Source: Lachnospiraceae bacterium
GTDB taxonomy: Bacteria > Bacillota > Clostridia > Lachnospirales > Lachnospiraceae
Assembly (NCBI GenBank): GCA_021770345.1
Contig: JAETRD010000008.1
Location: 89,138-153,137, forward strand
Reading direction: 5' to 3'
DNA: 64,000 bases
Shown here: positions 33,088-41,917 of the stretch, piece after piece
How the letters are laid out: each line of letters starts with the position of its first letter
How positions within the stretch are numbered: position 1 is the first letter of the stretch
The notes under the pieces: generated by a model
What the model was told of the DNA's origin: nothing
The model's input: the letters and a program-made list of their open reading frames with translations, nothing else
Databases searched by the model: none
Position numbers and translations under genes: made by a program

Positions 33088-33729
33088 ATGACAGATCTCG
33101 AAGTCTTACAGACATACATCAATATCGTCCCTTTTTTAGCGCAGGTGTGCGGTCCCGGCAGCGAAATAGCCGTCCACGATGTGGCAGATCCGGAGCATTC
33201 GCTGGTCGCCATCCGCAACAACGTATCCGGCCGGGAAATCGGCAATCCCCTCACAGACTTCGCGAGAGACATTATTGACAAAGGTTCCTACATCAATGCG
33301 GATTACCTGACGAATTACACCGGACGAAATAAAAACGGAGAATTTCTCTCTTCTACTTACTTTATTAAAAATCAGGGACGTCTCATCGGCCTCTTATGTA
33401 TCAATAAGGATATGAATGCCGTGCAGAACCTGAATAATGCGGTATCGAATCTTCTGGAATGGTTTAATCTGTCCCGATGCGAAGATACTGAATTTTCGGA
33501 AAGTCTCGACAAACCGATGTCCGGCCTGATGCGGGACCGCATTCAGGAAATCATTGCGGAGAGCGGCATTTCCCCCGCACGGATGTCCATTCACGAAAAG
33601 GTGCGCATTGTCCACCGGATGAGTGACGAAGGCATCCTCAATGTAAAGGGCTCTGTGCCAGAAATCGCCGCACAGCTCTTTGTATCCGTACCCACCGTTT
33701 ACCGGTATCTGAATAAACGCGAACAATAA
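33088..33729 (+). CDS. YheO-type PAS / helix-turn-helix regulator
   Basis: A 213-residue regulator. Residues 1-120 form the YheO-like PAS domain (GSEIAVHDVADPEHSLVAIRNN; FLSSTYFIKNQGRLIGLLCIN). The C-terminal 60 residues are a helix-turn-helix (KVRIVHRMSDEGIL...VPEIAAQLFVSVPTVYRYL). Related DauR proteins control D-amino-acid catabolism. It is divergent from ridA-permease-lyase, with an inverted repeat between, so it most likely controls that operon. Confidence 0.9.
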   Translation: MTDLEVLQTYINIVPFLAQVCGPGSEIAVHDVADPEHSLVAIRNNVSGREIGNPLTDFARDIIDKGSYINADYLTNYTGRNKNGEFLSSTYFIKNQGRLIGLLCINKDMNAVQNLNNAVSNLLEWFNLSRCEDTEFSESLDKPMSGLMRDRIQEIIAESGISPARMSIHEKVRIVHRMSDEGILNVKGSVPEIAAQLFVSVPTVYRYLNKREQ

Positions 33730-33775
33730 AATAAGGCCCGCCGTAAACAAATACGATGCGGACATGAGGAAATCG

Positions 33776-35125
33776 ATGAAAAACGAAAAAACACAGCAGG
33801 AACAATACGAATATATGACAACAGCCCCGGTGGGGCCACTGATCCTCTCCATGGCAGTGCCGAGTATGGTCACGACACTTGTCACCAGCATTTACAATCT
33901 TGCGGATACGTTCTTCGTCGGAAAGATCGGAACCAGCGCGACCGCCGCAGTCGGCGTCGTCTTTTCCGTTATGATGGTACTGACCGCGCTTGGCTTCTGG
34001 GTCGGAACCGGCGGTTCCACGCTTATTTCCGCGCTCCTCGGCGCAAAAGAAAACAAACAGGCGGACACCATTTTCAGTACCGCCTTCTTTCTCTCTTTTG
34101 CGTTCGGAATCATTGTTGCCATCGTCGGACTGCTCGGCGGGGCGCCTCTGATGCGGCTGCTCGGCGCGACGGACACGATCGTCCCCTACGCGCTCGATTA
34201 CAGCCGTTTTCTTCTGCCCGCGGCGCCCTTTGCGGCCAGCAGCCTGGCGCTGGGCCAGTGTCTGCGCGCGGAGGGCAAAAGCAAAGAGAGCATGACCGGT
34301 CAGGTAATCGGCGGCGTCCTGAACATGATTCTGGACCCCGTGTTTATTTTCGGTCTGCAGATGGGCGTCCGCGGAGCCGCGATTGCCACCGCATTAAGCC
34401 AGGTGATCGCGTGGGCTTTGATGATTCGCTATTACATACAGAAAACGACGCAGGTGCGTCTGTCCTTCCGAGATATCTCAAAAAACCCGGCCGATTACGT
34501 CCGCCTGTTTTCCGTCGGCTCTCCGAGTCTGTGCCGTCATGGCTGCAACATGATCACAAATGTTCTGTTAAATACGGTTTCCGGGAGATGGGGAGATGCG
34601 GCGATTGCCGCGATGAGTATCTGCGGCCGACTGATGTACCTGACCAATGCCGTGTCAATCGGAATGAATCAGGGCAGTCAGCCGGTGATCGGCTACGCGC
34701 ACGGAATGAAGAATTATCCGCGCGTAAAAGAAGGGTTTTCCTATTCGGTTAAAGTCAGCACTGTCAGCATGTGTGCATTCGGTGCGGCAGGTTTTTTGCT
34801 GGCGCCCTATCTGATCGGGATCTTCCGCGATGATCCCGAGGTCATCCGCGTGGGCGCCACAGCGCTCCGGCTGATCTGTCTGGCACTGCCGTTTGGCAAT
34901 TATATGCAGAGCGCAAACACACTGTTTCAGATCGTAAAAAAGCCGCTCTCAAGCAGTGTGCTGATTTTCAGCCGTCAGCTGATTTTCTATATCCCTGCGC
35001 TGCTCATCCTGCCGAACCTGTTCGGCCTGATCGGTATGCAGATGTCCGGCCCGGTTGCGGATGTGCTGGCGTTTGTTCTGGCCGTGCCGATGGTTTACCG
35101 GTATTTGAGGAAACTGCAGGAATAG
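33776..35125 (+). CDS. MATE-family efflux transporter
   Basis: A 449-residue membrane protein of the MATE/NorM-like group with twelve hydrophobic helices in two halves. The start (MTTAPVGPLILSMAVPSMVTT) and NLADTFFVGKIG are typical. The ATG at 33776 follows GAGGAAATC; the ATG at 33764 has no site. It follows the regulator by 46 bases on the same strand and may be read from its promoter. The exported compound is unknown. Confidence 0.9.
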   Translation: MKNEKTQQEQYEYMTTAPVGPLILSMAVPSMVTTLVTSIYNLADTFFVGKIGTSATAAVGVVFSVMMVLTALGFWVGTGGSTLISALLGAKENKQADTIFSTAFFLSFAFGIIVAIVGLLGGAPLMRLLGATDTIVPYALDYSRFLLPAAPFAASSLALGQCLRAEGKSKESMTGQVIGGVLNMILDPVFIFGLQMGVRGAAIATALSQVIAWALMIRYYIQKTTQVRLSFRDISKNPADYVRLFSVGSPSLCRHGCNMITNVLLNTVSGRWGDAAIAAMSICGRLMYLTNAVSIGMNQGSQPVIGYAHGMKNYPRVKEGFSYSVKVSTVSMCAFGAAGFLLAPYLIGIFRDDPEVIRVGATALRLICLALPFGNYMQSANTLFQIVKKPLSSSVLIFSRQLIFYIPALLILPNLFGLIGMQMSGPVADVLAFVLAVPMVYRYLRKLQE

Positions 35126-35171
35126 GCGGCCGGCACATAGCGGCCAGAATTTTCCGGTTTTCTGCTGAGTC

Positions 35172-36377
35172 TCACCCCTGCATTACTTTCCTCTTATTTC
35201 CATCTGATATCTTTGATAATTCAGTATTCAACTGCAATTTAAGTCCGTCAATTATTACCATATTTGACGGTATCATAATGGCGCCATCTATCAGTTCTTC
35301 GGTCGTTCGAACAAGCACCGTAAAACTACAATTTTTTTTCTTTCCTGCACGGTCAAGTGACGCAACCGCATCATAAAAACTTTCACACGATTTTTGTATT
35401 TTTACTGCGACCGGAGCATCCAAATAGTATTTTTTCAAAAATCCATCTATCCCCTTATTTCTCTGTACCACATCACATTCTAATATATTTAATATTGCCA
35501 ATTCTTCTTTCGTCTTAGTTCTGTATGCATCTTCTCCGACCTGTAATAATCGCGATACCGTCTTAGTCGGCATGTCCAATCTTTGACGACATAACTCAAT
35601 CGCTTTATGACTTTTATCAATTCCTGTATAATTTCTATGTAACAATTTTGCAGCTACCAGTGTGGTTCCGCTTCCGCAAAACGGATCTAAAACAGAATCT
35701 CCCTCATCTGTACTTATTAAAATTATTTTTTCAAGTAATTCTATCGGTTTTTGAGTAGGATACCCGGTTCTTTCTTTTGCCTTTGGATTTAAAAAAGGAA
35801 TTTCCCAGACATCAGACAACGGTACTCCCTTTTTTTCTTTCGCTAATACAATATTCCCCTTCTCATCATACTTATAACTTGCTTTTCCGACATTGTTCCG
35901 TACTCGCTCCTGAAGAATTTGATCTATATTTGTAGTCGGTGAGTACTCATTATATATTGTATTAAATTTAAAATCGTTTGTTTTCGAGTAAAAGAATATC
36001 GTCTGATGTCCGGGAAGCAATCCCTTCTTCGCATTAGACCATCTTTTATATGTCCAAATAATCTCCCCTCTAAAATTATTCTCTCCAAAAATCTGGTCTA
36101 ATATAATTCTCAAATAGTGCGAAGCCGAAGTATCACAATGCAGAAAAATACTTCCCGAATTTTTTAATACTCTTTTTACCTCTTGAATACGGTTTCTCAT
36201 ATATTCAAGATATTCTCCTCTGTTTTCCCAGACATCCGAAAATTCATATTCTGTTCCTTTAGAATCCCTCATATATTGATTTCTTTGAGAAAAAAAAGGA
36301 GGATCCAGATATATCATATCAATCGTATCATTCCCTATTTTCTTTAATCCATATAAACAATCATCACATATTAGCAC
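35172..36377 (-). CDS. Type II DNA methyltransferase, beta-class amino-MTase
   Basis: A 401-residue site-specific methyltransferase. Motif IV comes first as IYLDPPFFSQRNQY near residues 22-35 and motif I second as VLDPFCGSGTTLVAA near residue 225, the order of beta-class N4-cytosine/N6-adenine enzymes. GYPTQKP just before motif I is also typical. A C-terminal part of about 120 residues is unfamiliar and may be the recognition region. It overlaps the nuclease gene by seven bases, forming a restriction-modification pair. Codon use is AT-rich unlike its neighbours. Confidence 0.9.
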   Translation of the reverse strand: MLICDDCLYGLKKIGNDTIDMIYLDPPFFSQRNQYMRDSKGTEYEFSDVWENRGEYLEYMRNRIQEVKRVLKNSGSIFLHCDTSASHYLRIILDQIFGENNFRGEIIWTYKRWSNAKKGLLPGHQTIFFYSKTNDFKFNTIYNEYSPTTNIDQILQERVRNNVGKASYKYDEKGNIVLAKEKKGVPLSDVWEIPFLNPKAKERTGYPTQKPIELLEKIILISTDEGDSVLDPFCGSGTTLVAAKLLHRNYTGIDKSHKAIELCRQRLDMPTKTVSRLLQVGEDAYRTKTKEELAILNILECDVVQRNKGIDGFLKKYYLDAPVAVKIQKSCESFYDAVASLDRAGKKKNCSFTVLVRTTEELIDGAIMIPSNMVIIDGLKLQLNTELSKISDGNKRKVMQG

Positions 36378-37006
36378 TGCTCTTTCTCCCTGTCACTCGC
36401 AATGTATTCAAGTATTTCTAATAAATCAATCCCTGTAAACTCTTCTATGTATCCCCACGCTGCCTCTCCATAATAATACCGACCGCCTACTCCCTGATAC
36501 AATGTTTTCAATGTTTCCTGTATACGTCTTGCCTGCACTCTTTGCGGGTAATAAAACATCACTCTGATTGGCATATATCCGTTCTCACTAATAACCTTTA
36601 CTCTTGTATGTTCTTTTGTTATATGGTCCCCATCCGTTGTCGCATCTCTCCATTTTATTTCATGTGCCAAATTATCAACCAGACAATCAATTTCAAACGT
36701 TTTAGGCCGTGTACCCAATATATTTGGAATTTTCGCCTTAGAAGCATACGCATATTTGGACTTTATACACGACACCGCTGCTTCCTCTAAAAATGCTCCC
36801 GCATATTTATATAAAAATCGGCCTTTATTCTGGTACAGATCTATCAAGGCACCTTCCTCACTCGTCACTCCCAAAACCCTGTATAATAAATAATGTGAAA
36901 TATCATCTGATTTCATTTCCTCAATCCTGAAATCGACCTGCTTTTTTAATTCTCCTGCATATTTATCCGCCAATTTCTTCACCTGATTATATATTTCAAT
37001 ATTCAT
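36371..37006 (-). CDS. Type II restriction endonuclease, ApaLI-like
   Basis: A 211-residue protein. The core TFEIDCLVDNLAHEIKWRD near residues 107-125 fits a PD-(D/E)xK nuclease (D in EID, then EIK), and DGDHITKEHTRVKV follows as in ApaLI-type enzymes. The ApaLI family cuts GTGCAC; family membership is judged by eye, so the site is only a guess. It is the first gene of the pair with the methyltransferase. Confidence 0.72.
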   Translation of the reverse strand: MNIEIYNQVKKLADKYAGELKKQVDFRIEEMKSDDISHYLLYRVLGVTSEEGALIDLYQNKGRFLYKYAGAFLEEAAVSCIKSKYAYASKAKIPNILGTRPKTFEIDCLVDNLAHEIKWRDATTDGDHITKEHTRVKVISENGYMPIRVMFYYPQRVQARRIQETLKTLYQGVGGRYYYGEAAWGYIEEFTGIDLLEILEYIASDREKEQC

Positions 37007-37166
37007 GTATTCTTATATGATGTTTACAGAAGCAAAAACACCATGTTTCCTTTCTTTTTAGTTTGCATCGTGGTTCAATACAATTCAGATACTGTGGACT
37101 TATGATTTTTGATAATCGATGGTGGATATCACAGTATCAGACTTTATGAAAGGGAGGTACAACCTC

Positions 37167-37469
37167 ATGATCTATGTAGGCATTGACATTGCCAAACTTA
37201 ACCACTTTGCACCAGCCATATCTTCTAATGGCACTGAACTCATGAAGCCGTTCAAATTCACAAATGACAGCGATGGCTTCCAAATGCTGGATTCTCGTCT
37301 CTCTGAACTTTCTTATCTGGACGACAGCATCATCATCGGTCTTGAATCCACGACACACTACGGCGACAACCTTGTGAGATACCTTCATAGCTGGTCTCTC
37401 ATTCGTTTTGCCAATGCCCAATTTTATTATATACTACAGCAACCATTAATACAAATTGATTTCTTATAA
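37167..37469 (+). pseudogene. IS110-family transposase, N-terminal fragment
   Basis: The reading starts MIYVGIDIAKLNHFA after GGGAGG and continues through GLESTTHYGDNLVRYL, giving the first catalytic D and E of the DEDD transposase. After about residue 75 the similarity ends and the frame closes at 37469; a full enzyme is about 400 residues. The C-terminal transposase_20 domain is absent, so the element is dead. It marks past insertion next to the restriction-modification pair. Confidence 0.75.
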
Positions 37470-37485
37470 CCCCTTTCGATTATCC

Positions 37486-38178
37486 CTAAATATCTTCTAT
37501 TATGTGTTCTATTTTTTCAATTCTGTCTTCTGGAATCTGTATCATTTTTATCCTTTTTCCTTGTTCATCTGTAATGCTTATAAAAAAATATTTTCCTTGT
37601 TTCACTGGTTTAAATAATGTATCATAACATTCTTCATGAACTGTCAAGACTGTGTATTTTATATTTCTCTTTTTTTCTATTTCGACATTATATTTTCCTT
37701 GTTTAAAGACAATATAAAAAATGAAAAAATATACACACCAATTATATTTCTTTTGATATTTATTTATAAATATCAAAAGAAAAGCTACAAACATAATAAA
37801 ACAAATAACAAATCCATAAAATATATTCTTTTTATATTTAGCAGACCCTCTCTCTGCCTTATATCTCACAATCCAAATTATACCTGCTATATAGAATATT
37901 ATAATAATCAACCATGCAATCATATATTCTCTAAACAATACTCGCTGCCATGTTGACTTTCCAAATATAATAGCAAATACTATAGCGATAATGTTCAGTA
38001 CTGTCATTCCAATCAATTCATACATAATCAAAATAAAACTACTCTCTGTATTGTAATATTTTTTCGTAATAATCTTTGTCTGTAAATAAGGAATAAATTT
38101 ATATATAATAAAAGTTCCTACTACCGAGAAAATTGATAACCACACATCTAACATTCCCACAATATCTTTTATATCCAT
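37486..38178 (-). CDS. AT-rich membrane protein of unknown function
   Basis: A 230-residue protein with four hydrophobic helices (residues about 10-30, 48-70, 85-105, 122-140) and a C-terminal cytoplasmic domain of about 85 residues (EIEKKRNIKYTVLTVHEECYDTLF...). I do not recognise it. Base composition is strongly AT, matching the adjacent restriction-modification genes and not the prfA operon, so it was probably acquired with them. Confidence 0.55.
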   Translation of the reverse strand: MDIKDIVGMLDVWLSIFSVVGTFIIYKFIPYLQTKIITKKYYNTESSFILIMYELIGMTVLNIIAIVFAIIFGKSTWQRVLFREYMIAWLIIIIFYIAGIIWIVRYKAERGSAKYKKNIFYGFVICFIMFVAFLLIFINKYQKKYNWCVYFFIFYIVFKQGKYNVEIEKKRNIKYTVLTVHEECYDTLFKPVKQGKYFFISITDEQGKRIKMIQIPEDRIEKIEHIIEDI

Positions 38179-38238
38179 AATAAATCACCTGTAACCTTTC
38201 ATCGATATGTTCTGTAAAGCGCTTCACCTTTCGAAAAA

Positions 38239-38270
38239 GACGGGCAAAAAGCAACCGCCTTTCGCCCGTC
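38239..38270 (-). terminator. Terminator of the yqhQ-prmC-prfA operon
   Basis: Stem GACGGGC/GCCCGTC (38239-38245 with 38264-38270) followed on the minus strand by five T. It lies just beyond the duplicated prfA tails. Confidence 0.75.
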
Positions 38271-38429
38271 TTACACTTCATTCATCTTTGCAAGCTTTGC
38301 CGCCTCGGTCGTCAGCCGACCAGGCGGATTTACACTTCATTCATTTTTGCAAGCTTTGCCGCCTGGTCGAAAGCCGACCAGGCGGATTTACACTTCATTC
38401 ATCTTTGCAAGCTTTGCCGCCTGGTCGGC
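38271..38429 (-). repeat. Three tandem copies of the 3' end of prfA
   Basis: A unit of 58-59 bases starts at 38271, 38330 and 38388. The last is the genuine prfA end, encoding [11 protein letters not shown] and stop; the two outer copies lie beyond the stop codon and repeat the same tail with few changes. Each junction forms a hairpin from GCCGCCTGGTCG and CGACCAGGCGG. The outer copies are not translated in frame with prfA. Confidence 0.85.
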
Positions 38430-39461
38430 TGCAATGCACGCGTCGATGATTTCCTGGATATCCCCGTTCATGATCTTGTCAAGCTTGTACAGCGTGAGAT
38501 TGATCCTGTGGTCGGTCACGCGTCCCTGCGGGAAATTGTAGGTGCGGATTTTCTCCGAGCGGTCGCCCGTTCCCACCTGGCTCTTGCGCAGCTCCGCCTC
38601 CGCGTCATGCGCCTTCTGCTGCTCTAAGTCATACAGCTTTGTGCGCAGCAGCGCGAACGCCTTCGCGCGGTTCTGAATCTGCGATTTCTCGGTCTGGCTG
38701 TAGATCACGATCCCGGTCGGCATATGCGTTAAGCGCACCGCAGAGTCCGTGGTATTGACACACTGACCGCCCGCACCCGACGAACGGCAGACATCGATGC
38801 GGATATCCTTCTCGTCAATCTGCACGTCTACCTCCTCCGCCTCCGGCATCACGGCCACCGTGATAGTCGATGTGTGAATGCGCCCGCCGGACTCGGTCTC
38901 CGGCACCCGCTGCACCCGGTGCACGCCCGACTCGTATTTCATCACGGAATAGGCACCCGCACCGTTTAACAAAAACGTCACGCTCTTCATTCCGCCGATA
39001 CCGGTCTCGTCCGCCTCCATGATCTCGGTCTTCCAGCGCTTCTCCTCCGCATAGTGCTGATACATGCGGTAAATTTCGGCCGCAAACAGCGCCGCCTCGT
39101 CGCCGCCCGCGCCCGCACGGATTTCCACGATCACATTCTTGTCGTCATTCGGGTCTTTCGGCAACAACAGGATCTTAAGCTCCGTCTCGAGCTCTTCCAC
39201 GCGCTTTCTTGACTCGCCAAGTTCCTCCTTCGCGAGCTCCCGCATCTCCTCGTCGGATTCCTCCTCGAGCATTGCCAGAGAATCCTCGATGCTCTGTTTA
39301 CACTGCTTATACTCTTTATATGCCTCGACAATCGGAGTCAGATCGCTCTGCTCTTTCATCAGCCTGCGGAAACGCTCCGGATTATTCGCCACGCCCGGCT
39401 CGCTCAGCTCGCTCATCAATTCCTCAAAACGGATTAACAAATCTTCCAACTTATCAAACAT
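38388..39461 (-). CDS. prfA: Peptide chain release factor 1
   Basis: A 357-residue class I release factor reading UAA and UAG. The GGQ motif that triggers peptidyl-tRNA hydrolysis is in [17 protein letters not shown] near residue 229, and the rest matches RF1 in order and length. The ATG overlaps the prmC stop (TAATG). PrmC methylates the GGQ glutamine, so the gene order is functional. The 3' end is followed by duplicated copies of its own tail. Confidence 0.97.
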   Translation of the reverse strand: MFDKLEDLLIRFEELMSELSEPGVANNPERFRRLMKEQSDLTPIVEAYKEYKQCKQSIEDSLAMLEEESDEEMRELAKEELGESRKRVEELETELKILLLPKDPNDDKNVIVEIRAGAGGDEAALFAAEIYRMYQHYAEEKRWKTEIMEADETGIGGMKSVTFLLNGAGAYSVMKYESGVHRVQRVPETESGGRIHTSTITVAVMPEAEEVDVQIDEKDIRIDVCRSSGAGGQCVNTTDSAVRLTHMPTGIVIYSQTEKSQIQNRAKAFALLRTKLYDLEQQKAHDAEAELRKSQVGTGDRSEKIRTYNFPQGRVTDHRINLTLYKLDKIMNGDIQEIIDACIAADQAAKLAKMNEV

Positions 39462-40306
39462 TACGCTCTCATTCCTTTCACAACCCTGTCATTCCCCGCC
39501 AAATCCCGGACCACCGCGACATCGGTAAAACCGGCCTCCCTGAGAATTGCACAAACCGCAGCCCCCTGGTCGAAACCGATCTCAAACAAAATCCGGCCAC
39601 CCGGCACAAGATAGTCCGCGCATTCCGCCGCGATTCTCCGGTAAAAATACAACCCGTCCTCCTTGCCGTCTAACGCCTCCATCGGCTCGAAATCACGCAC
39701 CTCCGGCATCAGACCCGCAATCACGTCCGTCGGAATGTAAGGGGGATTCGATACAATCACATCGTAAGTCCCCGACACATTGTCAAACAGATCGCTGCGC
39801 TCGAACAGCACCGGAACATCGTTCTGCTTCGCGTTTTCCTTGGCCACGTTAAGCGCCTGCTTGGAAATGTCCACCGCCACCCCCGTCACATCCGGCACAT
39901 TGTGCAGAATCCCGACAATGATACACCCGGATCCGGTGCAGAGGTCCAGCACCCGCATGCCGGGCTTTACCGCCTTTATCGCTTCCTCCACGAGTGTCTC
40001 GGTGTCCTGCCTCGGTATCAGCACGCTCGAGTTGACCTTAAACCTTAAGCCCATAAACTCCGTCTCGCCCACAATATACTGCAGCGGGACATGCTCCGCC
40101 CTCTTCTTTAACGTAATCTCATACTCATGCACCTGCTCCTCCGGAACTTCGTCCTCCATGTGCAGATAGTAAAAACTCCGGAAATCAAGGTTTCCTTCCA
40201 CCCTGCACACCATCTCAAGCAGCAGCCATGCGTCTGTCTTCGCATCCGCAATCCCGGCCCTGTTTAAAATTTTCTCGCCAACGGCGGTTGCCTCCCGATA
40301 TGTCAT
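39461..40306 (-). CDS. prmC: Release factor glutamine methyltransferase
   Basis: A 281-residue SAM-dependent methyltransferase. SAM motif I is [15 protein letters not shown] near residue 115 and the glutamine-binding motif is VSNPPYIP near residue 185. It methylates the glutamine of GGQ in RF1 and RF2. It lies eight bases after the YqhQ-like gene and overlaps prfA. Confidence 0.96.
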   Translation of the reverse strand: MTYREATAVGEKILNRAGIADAKTDAWLLLEMVCRVEGNLDFRSFYYLHMEDEVPEEQVHEYEITLKKRAEHVPLQYIVGETEFMGLRFKVNSSVLIPRQDTETLVEEAIKAVKPGMRVLDLCTGSGCIIVGILHNVPDVTGVAVDISKQALNVAKENAKQNDVPVLFERSDLFDNVSGTYDVIVSNPPYIPTDVIAGLMPEVRDFEPMEALDGKEDGLYFYRRIAAECADYLVPGGRILFEIGFDQGAAVCAILREAGFTDVAVVRDLAGNDRVVKGMRA

Positions 40307-40314
40307 CGCTTTTC

Positions 40315-41298
40315 TTATCCCTCTTGTCTGATTTCGGCCACATAGGAACGCCAGTCAAACACCGCCTCCACCGAAGCGATGCCAACCTCAATCATGGAAT
40401 CATCCGGCTCCCTCGTGGTCAGATTCTGCAGCCATAGCCCAGGTCTGCTGAGCAGATTGATAACCGCATTGTCGCTGCGCCCCGCAATGCGGATAAACTC
40501 GTAGGAAACCCCTGCGATTACCGGAATCAGAACGATACGCAGCGCAAGCCGTCCCACCCCGTTATCCACACGGATGACCATAAAGAATAAAATGCTGATC
40601 AGCATCACAAACAGCAGAAAACTCGTCCCGCAGCGCTTGTGCTGTTTTGAGCTGCCTCTGACATTCTCCACAGTCAGATCCAGCCCGTGCTCAATGCAGT
40701 TGATGCACTTGTGCTCTGCCCCGTGATACATATAGACACGCCGGATATCCGGCATCAGTGAAATCCCCGCCACATATCCGATGAAAATCACAAGACGAAC
40801 CACCCCTTCAAGCAAGGCAAGCAGCAGTTCTGATTCCACAAAACGCCCGAAAAACACCGAAATGCAGTACGGCAGTATCATGAAAATCCCCACTGCCATC
40901 ACGACGGACAGCACAACCGTGCCGCCCATCGCGGCGTCCTCTTTTCTTTTCTCCCGCCGCTTTTGCCGCGCACGCTCCTCCTCGGAAAAAGGCGTATCCG
41001 CCTTCTCCTGTTCCGACATAGAAGCTCCGCCCTTTTCGCGCTCTTCGCTCTCCTCCTCAAAAAAGGAGGCCGAGTACATCAGCGAGCGGATCCCGAGTGC
41101 AAGTGACTCTATAAAACTGAACACCCCACGCAGAATCGGCATATTTCTCAATTTTTTATTGTGAATGATTCCCTGATAATCGGAAACCTCAACCGTAATC
41201 TCCTGATTCGGCATACGGACGGCAACGGCATATTTGTCCTGATTTTTCATCATAATGCCTTCCATGACTGCCTGTCCGCCAATTCCGGAATATTTCAT
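40315..41298 (-). CDS. DUF1385 (YqhQ-like) membrane protein
   Basis: A 327-residue protein starting MKYSGIGGQAVMEGIMMKN, the hallmark of the DUF1385/YqhQ family, with EHKCINCIEHG in the middle and four or five membrane helices. A charged, K/E/R-rich insert (residues about 82-118) separates the first helices. Function is not established; the position before prmC-prfA is common in Clostridia. Confidence 0.92.
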   Translation of the reverse strand: MKYSGIGGQAVMEGIMMKNQDKYAVAVRMPNQEITVEVSDYQGIIHNKKLRNMPILRGVFSFIESLALGIRSLMYSASFFEEESEEREKGGASMSEQEKADTPFSEEERARQKRREKRKEDAAMGGTVVLSVVMAVGIFMILPYCISVFFGRFVESELLLALLEGVVRLVIFIGYVAGISLMPDIRRVYMYHGAEHKCINCIEHGLDLTVENVRGSSKQHKRCGTSFLLFVMLISILFFMVIRVDNGVGRLALRIVLIPVIAGVSYEFIRIAGRSDNAVINLLSRPGLWLQNLTTREPDDSMIEVGIASVEAVFDWRSYVAEIRQEG

Positions 41299-41314
41299 TG
41301 CTTTTTCCTTTTTG

Positions 41315-41348
41315 TCAAAAAAGGTTGAGATTCTGCAACCTCAACCTT
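41315..41348 (-). terminator. Terminator of rpmE
   Basis: Stem AAGGTTGAG/CTCAACCTT (41321-41329 with 41340-41348) followed on the minus strand by six T. It separates rpmE from the yqhQ operon. Confidence 0.85.
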
Positions 41349-41389
41349 ATCTGTAACCGTCATATTTTCAGCAACGGTGCACGCACCTG

Positions 41390-41554
41390 CTAGTGTAGCG
41401 ACCTGTTCATATTTCGCTAAATGACTTGCCTGAATTTTCATCTGCGGCGTTGGCTTCACTCAACGATGCCACCGCATCGCCTCGTTCAGCCGCCTTGCAG
41501 ACTGAAAATTCATCCTGCGTCATTTAACTGAAAATGAACAGGTCACTACACTAG
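41390..41554. repeat. 165-bp imperfect palindrome (MITE-like) ending in the rpmE stop
   Basis: Terminal 21-base arms (41390-41410 and 41534-41554) match with one mismatch, beginning CTAGTGTAG. Pairing continues inward with interruptions (TAAATGAC, TGAATTTTCA, TCTGC segments), and a perfect CGATGC/GCATCG hairpin sits at the centre. The right end CTAG includes the rpmE stop codon TAG. The form suggests a mobile, non-coding repeat or a large stem-loop. Confidence 0.75.
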
Positions 41555-41757
41555 TTGTTGTTCATACCATATTTCTTATTGAACTTGTCAATACGTCCGC
41601 GCGCCTGTGTCGCTTTCTGCTGGCCCGTATAGAACGGATGGCATTTGGAGCAGATCTCAACATGGATGTCCTCCTTCGTAGAACCCGTAACAAATGTATT
41701 CCCGCAGTTGCATGTAACAGTTGCCTGATGGTAATCCGGCTGAATTCCTTTTCTCAT
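41551..41757 (-). CDS. rpmE: Ribosomal protein L31
   Basis: A 68-residue L31 of the zinc-binding type: [11 protein letters not shown] near residue 16 and [13 protein letters not shown] near residue 37 supply the cysteines. The start [10 protein letters not shown] is the family's. The ATG at 41757 follows AGAGGTG. Its stop codon lies inside the end of the long palindrome. Confidence 0.96.
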   Translation of the reverse strand: MRKGIQPDYHQATVTCNCGNTFVTGSTKEDIHVEICSKCHPFYTGQQKATQARGRIDKFNKKYGMNNN

Positions 41758-41917
41758 GATTTTCACCTCTTTATTTCTTATCGTTATCAGTTTCACACCT
41801 GTTCCAATCTCTTTATGCCCGTATACCCGATTCGTATATGGCACTTACCGCAAAAGATTGTCCCGAATAAACAGCGGTATTATCATAACATATCTGTTCA
41901 TCAAACGCAAGATTATT

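Noticed and set aside
35172-37006. CRISPR-like or phage-defence array near the restriction-modification genes
   Set aside because: No regularly spaced direct repeats are present; the only repeats nearby are the prfA tail copies.
38271-38429. prfA tail repeats taken as an integrase attachment site pair
   Set aside because: The copies are adjacent instead of flanking the island, and no integrase gene is seen, so att sites are not supported as such.
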